From Erythroxylum novogranatense (lineage: Eukaryota > Streptophyta > Magnoliopsida > Malpighiales > Erythroxylaceae): a DNA stretch of 64,000 bases. A program made the translations under genes and the position numbers. The stretch covers positions 34,516,540-34,580,539 of the forward strand of contig CM057233.1 of the NCBI GenBank assembly GCA_029891385.1, written 5' to 3'. Below, piece by piece: positions 37,185 to 48,600 of the stretch. Every line of letters starts with the position of its first letter. The first letter of the stretch is position 1. Below the pieces are notes generated by a model. That model saw nothing but the letters and a program-made list of their open reading frames with translations, was not told the DNA's origin and did not search any database.

Positions 37185-37474
37185 TGTAACGACCCGAACT
37201 TTGCGTACCGGGTGGGTTTCCCGTGCACCTTAAGAGGCCCGCGACCGCTACCGAGGTAGATTTTCCCTCGGTATTGTCCTCTTTGGTACTTGGATGAGTC
37301 ACCACTCGAACCCAAGACCTCAAGGTTTTGTTGCACTTTAAGTGCACGCCTCTTTGGTGACTCATTCAAGTACCAAAGAGGACAATACCGAGGAGAAATC
37401 CACCCCGGTAGCAGTCGCGGGACTCTTGAGGTGCGTGGGAAACCCACCCGGTACGCAAAGTTCGGGTCGCTACA
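37185..37474. repeat. Fold-back element with 120 bp arms, SINE-derived
   Basis: Left arm 37185-37303 (TGTAACGACCCGAACTTTGC ...) and right arm 37355-37474 (... GCAAAGTTCGGGTCGCTACA) are reverse complements at about 90 percent by eye, with a 51-base loop. The loop and arm edge contain ACTCGAACCCAAGACCTCAA, also present in the neighbouring SINE-like sequence. On the minus strand this includes a B-box-like GGTTCGAGTGG. It looks like two SINE-type tails joined head to head. It sits inside the Tekay protease. Confidence 0.8.
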
Positions 37475-37493
37475 TAAAAAAAGGCGCCTTTTT

Positions 37494-37640
37494 AATGTAG
37501 AGCCCGGCCTCTACCGCCATCACTCCAGGTATTGTCCTCTTTGGTCAAGAGTGAGTCCACAACTCGAACCCAAGACCTCAAGGTTTTGTTCCACTTTAAG
37601 TGGACGCCTCTTACCATTGAGCCACTTTAACCCAATTCCT
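37494..37640 (-). mobile_element. Probable tRNA-derived SINE head
   Basis: On the minus strand a pol III-like A box TGGCTCAATGG (37614-37624) and a B-box-like GGTTCGAGTTG (37560-37570) are 43 bases apart, the normal spacing for a tRNA-derived promoter. The strand then runs GACTCACTCTTGACCAAAGA and GGACAATACC, words shared with the fold-back element next to it. A perfect palindrome AAAAAGGCGCCTTTTT at 37478-37493 separates the two. No target duplication was identified. Confidence 0.55.
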
Positions 37641-39745
37641 AAACCAAATGAACCCAATTCTTAAGCCTTTCATCGTAATTAATGTAAAGGAAGCTCTCTT
37701 TAGTATGAATCTATCAATAGCACCTAGTCTAAACAATTTCTACATAAAATTTTTTCAACTTAATTGGGAGGACCTCAACACCCTATTTACTAGTTCAATC
37801 CTTAAATTTTTTTTCAGAATTCCAATTTGCTTAATGCATGGAATAATACTTTCCTATTTATGGTTTCTAAGCTACAAAATGCTAATAAATTTGGAAGTTT
37901 TAGACCAATTACATGATTTTGCAAGTTTTATAAGACTATCTCGAAGTTAATTATGCAAGATTGAAAAGCATCCTCCCTTCCTTTATCAACCTGAATCAAT
38001 TAGCCTTCATTTCAGGACATATTACTAGCGACAACATTCTTTTAATGTAGGAACTCCTTAAATGCAATCAAACTAAAGGATCGGGCTTTAATTGCACCAT
38101 CAAGATAGACTTTATTAAGGTGTTTAATAGAGTGGATTGGGATTTTATTCTTGCCACTCTTCACTCCTTTGGCTTTCCTTTATCCTTCATTGTATGGATT
38201 AAGGAATGCATTACCTCCCTTATATACAACCCACTCATCAATGGAGAAATGTCTCCTCTCTTTAAAGGTGAAAGGTGGCACTATGCAGGGTAATCCAATC
38301 TCTCCTACCTATTTACTTTTGTATCAAAGTTCTCTTTAGACTCCTCTCATGGAAGTAACCAAAAATATGCTCATCACAATAAATGTAAGGTACTCAAAAT
38401 ATTTCAGCTTTCCTTTGTAGACGATTTGCTCCTCCTCTCCAAAGCAAACTTACCTTTAATCTCCATGCTTATGCATTCTCTCAAATAATTTGAAGAACTA
38501 TATGATTTTTGCATTAATAAAGATAATTTTTTTTTAGTCTTTTCAGCTTATGCTTCCCATCTATCCTTTAAATTAAGTGCCTATACCAGTTTAAAGGTGA
38601 AACCCCTTCCTATCATATACCTTGGCTTATTAATCTCCTCAAAGATTTCTTATAAGGAAGTGAATACTCAAGGGGTCCCTACCTAAAGTAAGTTGGAGTG
38701 CACTATGCTTACCTTAGAGACAAATGGGATAGGGAATTCGTTCTCTGGTAATGAATAATAAAACCTTATTGACCAAGCAACTCTAAAGATTGCTTACTGA
38801 CTCGAACTCCTCATAGATTAAATAGATCCATAAGCATTACCACAAATAAAGGAAAATATGGGAATTCAAAATTCACAACGATACTTCTTCGGATTTTAGC
38901 CAGCTTCTTAAACTAAATATTGTACTTCAACCATTGATTAAAAAGATCATTGGTGATGGCAAAGCCTCCTTCTTCTGGTTTGATAAATGGAGTGAGGTAG
39001 GGCATAAGCCAAACCATGAGAAACTTCTTCCCTGCCTATAGACTTTTCCAGCTCTTGGGATAAAATAGTATGGTCCTTAAATCCTTCTGGTTCTGTCTCT
39101 AACAAGTCTTGCTAGCAAATCTTCAACTCTCCAACCCCTTATATGAAATGGTATAACCTTATCTGGAACAAGCTTCATCTTCTTAACACTTTCATCTTGT
39201 GGCTGGCATCTCTTTATTGGTTGAGCACTAATGATAGACTACATATGGTGATCATTTATGACCCAAACTGATGCTTCTATTGCAAGGAAGCATAATCAAT
39301 ATTGTCTCAACCTTTTTTTAGATGCCAATTCACTAAAGGTTTTTAGATATTACTACAAACCATCTAGTAACTTGATTATGGATAGGAAGACTGGAAACGT
39401 GTTATTGATTGTTTATTCAATTTAAAGTCCCTCACTAAAGATAATTGTTTATTGTTCACGGTGGTTTTGGATGCATGGTTTACATATTATGAGCTGAAAA
39501 AAAAAAGTTAAAGTATTATGCTCCTTTCAATGTAAGTACAACAAGAGCCTATGTAAAATCTTTAACTGGACTAGGGAAATTGTTCCTTTAAAATGTAGGC
39601 AGTTCAACCCCTCTAATTGGATTAGATCAAGAATAGACATATAGATACTGTCTTTCGATTGGGATAAACTAGTAAAAGAGCTTGTTATACTTATGCAACT
39701 TGGCTTATTTTGCTTTATAACATTGTTGTACTTTGGTGAGGCTAT
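37641..39745 (+). pseudogene. L1-type LINE reverse transcriptase, broken
   Basis: Blocks in L1 order: FYIKFFQLNWEDL, a degenerate FRPI region, FISGHITSDNILL (family form: FIKGRSISDNILLAQEL), IKIDFIKVFNRVDWDFILAT, WIKECITSLIYNPLINGEM, GNPISPTYLL, FADDLLLLSKA near 38415, YLGLLIS near 38625 and later a degraded zinc-finger-like CCFYCKEA region near 39275. Frames are broken by stops and small indels. No clear poly(A) tail or target duplication is visible. AT-rich DNA follows. Confidence 0.88.
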
Positions 39746-40668
39746 TTAAGGCCTTCTATTAATGTATTAATTTTTAAATTTTAAAAAATGAATGAACGTT
39801 AATGATACCTTTGAAATAGTTTCTTTAGGTTTTAGCTCTATATTATTGTATTTAAATTTAAAATTTTTATTTTAAACGAAATTTTAATTAAATAATAAAT
39901 ATGAGTAAAATTCATTAAGTTTTATTATCAAAATAAATAATTTTATAAATTAATATTTATCTGTTAATATATTTCAATTACTAAAAATTATTTAATTTAA
40001 TATATTTTAATTTTAAAATATATTTATTTTTCAAAAATAAAATTTGAACTAATTATAAGATTAAAATAAATCAAATATTTAATTATATTGATCATAATTT
40101 TATTAATAATTAATATTAAATAATTAAATAATGTATATTTATTTGATGAAAATCATATCATTAAAATAAATATTAAATAATGTATATTTATTTGACGAAA
40201 ATCATATCACTAAAATAAATATTACTTTTATGGTTTTATAAATAAAATTGGAAGAAACTAAAATTAAAAATAAAAACAAAATTAAAATAAATCTTTTTAA
40301 AATATGAAAACGAAATCAGAAAGTAAAAATTACATTAAAAATAGATTTTAGCACATAAACTATCTATCTTTCTCTACTTTGTCTTTTATACGTGTTAATA
40401 TTTGAGCTATTTTTCTTATTTCTATGCATTTGAAAGCACTTAAATTATTTAACTTTTTGAGCAAAATATTTAATCTTCTAATCTATTGAAGTGATTATTA
40501 GACGAAATGTATTAAATAATATTTAACATAAATTTAAGTAAATTCGTATACAAATCTTAATCTAATCGTTTTTTTTTTGGGTAATAAGACAGAATTACAC
40601 TTCCCATATTCTGACGAGAAATCCTTGAACCAGCCGAAAACAGCATTTTACTGTATATGTACACTTGA
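39746..40668. other. Very AT-rich non-coding tract
   Basis: Long stretches of A and T with no usable frame. A roughly 50 bp word around AATGTATATTTATTTGATGA is duplicated in tandem at about 40128-40220. Nothing else was recognised. Confidence 0.6.
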
Positions 40669-41006
40669 TGCTAATAATAATAATAGTAATGATAATAATA
40701 ATGATAAAATTGACACTAATAAGAGACTTAATAAAGTATAATAATTATAATTATAAATACTAATAATAATAAATGCGAAGGACGCTTTTATTAATAAGTA
40801 TAATTATTATTATCATTACTATTATTATTAGCATTTTGTATTTATATCTTAAAATAAATAATAAAGATATAAATACAAAATGCTAATAATAATAGTAATG
40901 ATAATAATAATGATAAAATTGACACTAATAAGAGACTTAATAAAATATAATAATTATAATTATAAATACTAATAATAATAAATGCGAAGGACGCTTTTAT
41001 TAATAA
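40669..41006. repeat. Direct duplication of 127 bp combined with a 49 bp inverted repeat
   Basis: Copies at 40669-40797 and 40881-41006 both run from TGCTAATAATAATA to GCGAAGGACGCTTTTATTAA. Between them, 40802-40850 is the reverse complement of 40864-40912, which overlaps the start of the second copy. The result is a hairpin with a 13-base loop. Confidence 0.85.
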
Positions 41007-42648
41007 AGCTTGCAAAGTGATAGCAAAATTTGACCCTGTTCAAAAATTCTAAGTCTAAAAGTGATTTGTAAGATTTGATAATCAAGAAGAAGGTAATTTA
41101 GAGTGAAACATAATCAAAATTAACTGGCATGGACTTCATCAACCAACTCCTCTCAACTTCTCTTATTAAGATCATGTAATTAAAATAACAAGGTGCTTAA
41201 AGACGTCTTTTTATAATTAGGATCTTTTTAAAATATCTCAGAAGTAAAAAAAAAAAGAAAAAACACAGCATAAACCGAGATTCCCCAGAGGTAAAAAGAG
41301 AGGAGGAGTTTTACGCTTTCAACTCACTTTATTTCAATGAGGCTTGCACTTCATTCGTCACGAAGCCTCTGGCCATGTGAAACATGAGAATCTGATCCTG
41401 TACATAACCTCCATCTCCACTGCACTTTCTGATTCTATATGACTTCCAATTTACTCATAGCATATCCAACCTACATTGCACATGGAATATATACCTGATG
41501 TAACATTTATAGATAATTTTACTTGTAAGTTCCGCTAAATTCCTAACTTTATTTTCAACTGATTCATGAGAAAAAAAAAAGTAATCTTAATTAAATATGT
41601 AAAGACCTATCCAGAATAGTATTATGTTGCATTTTTATAAGATCGCCATCTTCTGTACCCTTTACTCTATTTCATCTCTGTTCGCTTCATCTCAATCATG
41701 TAATTATGCAAAATAGAAGTTACAGAGGTCAGCAGCGTCTTTCACTCTGTGCAAAGTACTTAAGGTGGGGGCCAGATGAGATTGGGAAGGACTGTAACGC
41801 AAATTCCAACTTCAGTTTCTGGAGAACCTTGAGCTTCCTCCATAAGTTGCCATCAAATCTGAAGACAAAACTGTACCCTACATAAGTTGCCTAACATACT
41901 TGCTATTCTTGAGCTACGTGGTCCTATAACTATAAACCAAAAGGCAAGGGTTTAACATTACTATTCTTGTACGCATATTTTAATTAGATTCACATGAATT
42001 CAGCTTCTAGATTAGATGAAAATCCTTGAATTTGAACCATTGAAATATCGTATTACTATTCTTCTACGCATATCGGTATGTTGGAAAGTACGTGAAGAGA
42101 TTTATACATCATATATGAAAATGGTACAAGCAAAGCTTATTGGTTAAACAGTGTAATTTACTTGGAGACTTATAATGGTGTGGATGCCATTGCTAATTTG
42201 CCATGCCGTTTGAGTTTATACAGATGATTTGAACTGAAAAGATAAAAAGGAAGAAGATTTAGGACAAAGATATCGGAAAGAAAGTAGTCCTCTTTTCTTT
42301 TTGTAATTTATGTTTACTTTAGTAATGTATGTATGTAACCAGAGAATCTGGCAGTGGGATGGGAATGTCGTTAATGAACATGGATGCTGATAGCTGACTC
42401 GAAAGGCTTCTCGTCTAGCTTGTCAATAGCACACTTGGCTGCTGGTTACGCCTGTCGCTTCGGAGGTGGACTGGAGATTCCCTTTGCCTTATCAAGTCCT
42501 TGGCGTTCTTTCTTCACCACAACTTTTCACTCTAGAATTTCCCATTTTTGCATGTTCTTTTGTGTAAGGATCATGAATTGTTCTGCACGATTTTAATGGT
42601 TTACATGGATATAGGGGAGTGAAGTTGACTCTGGTTGTCGCTTAAAAA
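41007..42648 (+). promoter_or_regulatory. Upstream region of the SMP/C2 gene
   Basis: Unique-looking DNA between the repeat block and the ATG at 42649, presumably holding the promoter and 5' UTR. GC content rises in the last 300 bases. I recognise no specific control element. A short open frame at 42384-42596 has no family resemblance and may be leader sequence. Confidence 0.4.
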
Positions 42649-45600
42649 ATGACGAGGATAAAAAGGAGAGCTTTTGTCAAGGTTCAAGAGGTTTTGGACT
42701 TCTCTAATCAGCTCCTTGTCGAAAAGCCTTTTCTTTCTTTCTTAATCCCTTTGCTTTTGATCGTTTGGTGCATTGAAAGATGCCTTTTTTCTTTCTCCAA
42801 CTGGGTTCCTCTTGTTGTTGCTGTTTGGGCCACTGTTCAGGTAAGCTTATCCTGTTCACGGTCTTCTGTTGTTCCTCTCGTTGTGAAGTGATGGTATGGT
42901 TTGATTACCAAGTTTTGAGAATATGAATGACGGTGTAAAAGAATTCTTACAACATGGATTTCACTGTGTAGTATTACAGTTATCAACGTCAGATAATCGT
43001 GGAAGACCTGAACAAAAAGTGGAAGCGAGTAGCACTGAGCGCCTCGGTACCTTTGTTTCTTCTAGTTTCCTGCGGGTTCGCTTCAATTTCTGCTTTCAAA
43101 GTGAATTTATAACACTTAACGCTATTGTACAGCCAATAACGCCAGTGGAACACTGCGAGTGGCTGAACAAGCTGTTTATGGAAGTTTGGCTCAACTATTT
43201 TAACCCAAAATTTTCGTCAAGGTTGTCATCAATGGTTGAGGTTAGATTCAAGCCATTTTGATTAACTTATTGATAACTTGCAGAAACATTTACTATCCTT
43301 GGCTCATTGCCCATTTATTCTCATCATGTGCACATTTTTTATAAAGTTTATGTTCAAATTGCTTTCTGCTTTCTTTATATATTATCTATTGGTTTTCTGC
43401 AACTTACTGCTGAAAAAAGAGGCTATTACTAGCATGTTTTTTAGTTAATAGATTGATAAGCTGTGCACAAAGCAAATCCAGAACCCGCTGTTTTCTCTTT
43501 TCTTTTTGGGGACAATTATATTGCTTGGGTCATACTTTCATATGTTTTAAAGATATTATCATTTGACGATGGTGATAGAAGAGTTGAAGTCGATCAGTTG
43601 TCAAATTTTCTTTAGGACTATAAAGTGTGACTATAAGTATGACTGTTAGAAAATTGATTCCACTAACTTAAAATAGTTGAAATTGAGCATTTGTATAATT
43701 TCCTTGGTTTATGCAGAGGATGTAATAATTTCTTGATATCTGGCAGGCTTTCACCACAAACTTCTTTTAACACAGTCACACATTAACAACTATCTCATAA
43801 GTCATTACAATGCTGTTTGCACATTTTGCTGTTTAACTGTTTATAAACCGGCACTAATTACTTAAAATTGTAATGCAGAAGCGATTGAGGCAACATAACT
43901 CGAAGCTGATTGTAAGTAGTGCACTTTTTCATTCTGTATTTTGTTTTGACGGATTAAATGACATCAACACTGTTTATTGAAGAACATTTGTACATTTTGT
44001 AGGAAAGAGTTGAACTACTGGAATTTTCACTAGGTTCATGCCCACCTTGCCTGGGTTTACAAGGGACTAGCTGGTCAAGTTCAGGAGAACAGGTTTGTTT
44101 TCCAGCCTCACAGTTTTTGAATTTTGCAAACAAACTTGCTTAGGTTTCTATGCTGAAAAGTAAGTAATAAAAAAAAATACATGTTCTATGCTGATAGACT
44201 AGCTGCTCTGTGCATCCATTTAGGCTACCTTGTCCATGTTTTATGAGTAACAATCTGAAGCCAGATTTTCCTTAGTTACCAAAATGACCTTCTGTTCTTT
44301 AGTATCATAATTAGCTGACTTTTGCAGTAACGTTAGCTCTTATGGGGGATATTATATAAAAGGGTCCATATAAATAAACTATGAAAGAAAATTATGTTGG
44401 GTTGATTAACTCGTCACATCCTTGAGCATTTAATTTGTTTCACTTCTCCACTCTTTGGCTAGTCCTTTATTAATAATTGGAAGAGTTACAGCAACAACTA
44501 CTACTCATTGGATGCATTCTAAATTTTTCATGTATAATAGTCATATGCACCTGTATTGAATGGAGAAATAAAAAGCATTCAAAATTTTCATATGTCCAAA
44601 ATTAGAGAGAGACTGTCCCCAGCTCAAGCACATTCTAGGAGAACAAATTGGCACTACTTCATCTTGATGGAGGACAAAATGTGAGATACTTTCTTAAGAA
44701 TGACATCACACCAAATAGAGTCCTCATTTATTCCAAATTTAAAAGACAACCAGAACCTTCGAGCAACTAGTATAACACTATCATCTACTCACGGGACTTG
44801 GATGTTTCTATATCAGTAAATTCAATTGCTTCACTATGTTCTCCGATACCACATTTATACGATTTCATCCATTAATGGCTTGCATACTTTATCCCCACAT
44901 TTAACTTGAGTCAAGAAAATAGCACTATGAAGTCATTGTTCTTGTTCTTTCGCTTTAGGGGTCATAAGTATGCGTCTCACTATATTAAGATTTGTAGGAC
45001 TAGCTAGTTTATGGAGTTTCCTTCTAACTCCACTCTAGCTTCGTGCTCATACACATACTCATCAAATTCTTCCTCTTCTTCTTCTCCCATCATATACAAA
45101 CCTTTATAGGACATTCATAAGCAAAATGACCTCTCCCATTACATCAAAAGCACTTCTTGTCATTGCTACCTCCTTTCGTCCCCGTCTTAGCTATGACTTT
45201 ACCTTTCAGTTCAACTCCTTGAGAAGTTTTGTAGTCATTTTTTTGTGCAGATTTTGATGCATTGGGTGCTGGTCTGAAATTTTGCACCATCGTAGTTCTC
45301 TACCTCCCTAGCTTGACTTCGAAACTTTTTAGTTACTTATTGTCCTAAGTATTGTTCAACTCCTTGCAAATTTCTGCCCTTAAGCTATTTTTGTAGTGAG
45401 ATATAAGTTGTCATTCCGACTTCATCGCTTCACATCAAATAGAAAGTTCATCAAATATTTCCGTGTACATAGTTACGGACATAATCCCTTGTCTAAGGTT
45501 GTTAGTTGATCTTAGAGATCTTCCTGATAAGGAAATGGTGAGTGTATAACTTTAGCGTCATCTCTTCTCAATCAACAATTGGCGGTTGGCATGTTTTTCA

Positions 45601-48600
45601 AAGTCTATCATCTACCGATCTCTACCAGATTTTAACATTTCTAACTAGCTTCATCTTTGCAAATCAAACTTTTCAGTCTTCTAACATGTGGTACCAGTCA
45701 AAGAAATCTTCCACTACTGTTGTCAAATCCAAAAGAATGTGTGGATCCATCTTTTCTGCAAAATTAGGGGCTTCAACACAAACTATCTTAGTAATGTCAT
45801 CGAGTTGTATATTTCAACTCTATCGTGTCCTCTAATGGATTGTATGCACTCTCCATATGCTACTAGTTGGTTTCTTTGTTTTTTGATCTCTCGATAGGGT
45901 GTTGATTTTCTAACCCCATTTGCTGTTGATTAGTGTCAGCCTCTTCGTCTTGGATTTCACTTTCTCCAACATCACCATTAAGTGTAGTTTGTTGTCTGAT
46001 ATTGTATTCTTGACTACTTCTTGGAGCACGTTGTGATCTAGGGTCATTAGGGTTCAATCTTTCTATAACTCTTAGAAGTATTTCATCACTATTGGTTGCT
46101 GAATATTTCTCTATATGCCCTTCCGCTATGTCTCGCCATCGTGAGCCAAAGCTCTGATACCATATTGATGTAAGATAAATAGAAGAATTACTCACTAATA
46201 GCTAAAAATTATAAAATTAAGGAATATGGTTGATATTAGGCTGTTGGAATATCAAATTTTAAATTTTGGCTAGGAATGTTGAAATTTCAGATTTTGTACA
46301 GCAGGAATTTTAAGGTTTGATTGCTGGAAACTTAAGGTTAGGATTTTGGTTGCTGGAATTTTCTAGTGAACACAAAGAATGGAACGTAAGAACTAAGAAT
46401 CACTATTAGGGTCTAAGAATTACTCTTAGAAGAAAACATTACACCTTCTACTTGAAAACTCAAGTTTGTAGAAATTCTAGATTGCTTATTTTTGATGAAG
46501 AGTTGAAACACAGATATATATAGTTCTTAGAATCCTTATTCTAGTAGGAAAGGGTTCCTGATTTAAATCATATTATAATAGAAATTCTATAAGTCCTATA
46601 CAACCAAGATAATATATCTAAAATAGAATAACATATACTACTACTTCCTATTTAATAAGGAATCTTAACAAAATCTAAATTTCAACCTACTTTGATGTCA
46701 ACTCAATTCCCAATCCTCATCTCAACAAATTAAAGTTCGTGGTTGACCAATCTTTCCTCTTTTATTTCTTTTATAGACTTTAAGTTCTTTTGCAAACATG
46801 CCCAATAAAGAGAGTTTCAATTTCTAATCCTGAACTCAAACAATTTGAAGAAAGTTTCTTAGAACATATGAATGGTGATTTTTTATCCTGCTTAACTTCT
46901 TCATTTGATCACGTAATTTAAATAATCACAATTTCTTTTTCTTTTTTTTCTGCATTTCTTTGCCATGAAATAATCAGTCAACTGGTGCAAAGAAGCTTGC
47001 CATGAAATTTGTCTTAACTTTTGCCACACTTTGGTTACTCATGATATCGTGCCCATATCTAAAATAATTAAAGAGAACAGTTAGAGGATCTATAGATGGA
47101 TGTACCTAGTTACCTATGGAAAGTGAGAAATGAGTTTTGAGAATGGTGCAGCTATTATGTTTTTGAAGATATTATGATCATAAAAGGCAACTGACATGAA
47201 TTATTGATACATTATAGACACAAAAACACATTATATATGTGTGTGTTTTCGTACATTAGGGGTTTCTGCAGCTTGATTGTCATTTCTTCCTTGAAACAAT
47301 GAAATATATCCAGAAGTTTCATGGAGTATTGTTGTTTATTTGGCAGCCAATTATGCATTTGGGATTTGATTGGGACACTAGTGACATGAGAGTTATGTTG
47401 CTGGCTAAGTTTGCCAAGCCATTCAGGGGAACTGCTCGTATAGTTATCAACAACTTCCACATCAAGGGTGATGTATGTAAATTATTACTTTTTGGCATTG
47501 CAGATAAATTGGCATAGATATCTCTATTTTGATTGTTGTTTTGCTGATAAGTTTTTGCGGTTGTGTGTGTGCATTGGCTGTTTTTACCTGTGCTTCTGGA
47601 GTCTCAATGTTACTTAAAGTGAATTGTTTGTATAATGCATAATTGCAACTTGTTGGAATTGCTAACTGCCCACATCCATATACAATTATTTTGCAACTAT
47701 GGACTATATCTGCTGGCTGGTTGTTTATTATCCCTTCTTACTAAGTTTTTTTTTAAATTTAACCATTAATTAAGGTTTGTCTCTCATTAATAATCAACAT
47801 TTTGTCAAACATGTCCCTTTTGAATTTCCCCAAACTACTAATAACTAAAATATGAAATAAAAAGAATTGCTGGGACGTATGTTCGGAACCGAATGATCTA
47901 TTGACAAGGATGTACGCTACTATTTGTACCAGAGATTTGATTGCATTTTATCAACAAATAGATGAATAAATGAAATAAGCTAAAAAATAGGTAAAACACA
48001 ACATCACATGAAAATGCATATACACAAGCCAAAAAAAATTGTATACTTGAAAATAAACTTTAACGAATGTAAACTATAAGACAAAACTAGTTTATTTACA
48101 TTTCACACTCCATAAGTAGATATTGGTCGTTTATATGTTTATGTTACTACTTGACTGGTTGTGTACATTTTACAGCTTCTCTTGATGCCAGTTCTAGAAG
48201 GGAGAGCAATTTTGTACTCATTTGTATCAACTCCTGAAGTGCGCATAGGATTGGCCTTTGGAAGTGGTGGAAGTCAATCACTGCCAGAGACAGAGCTGCC
48301 CGGTGTTTCTTCTTGGCTTGTATGTTTCTTATCTAATTGTAGTACTCTGTTTCACTCCAATTGGATTGTGTTTCTTCAAATGGATATAGAACAGGGATGT
48401 ATTGTTTGATGAGATTGGAATTTTTCATTGATACATGGTCAACTATTGTTGGAATTTTGTCTCTTGGAGTTGCTTGTCAAGTTGGTCTTTTAGCATTGTG
48501 CTTCATCTTTTGGGTTTCATAATTATTTAGATCTCCATGAATTCTGGATTTTTTGTTTTGCTATATATGAGAACCTGTTTGCCATCCCAATTGTATACAC

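Noticed and set aside
37154..37664. Open frames of about 100-124 residues across the fold-back and SINE
   Set aside because: They translate inverted-repeat DNA, giving near-identical peptides from opposite strands. This is a structural artefact and not a protein gene.
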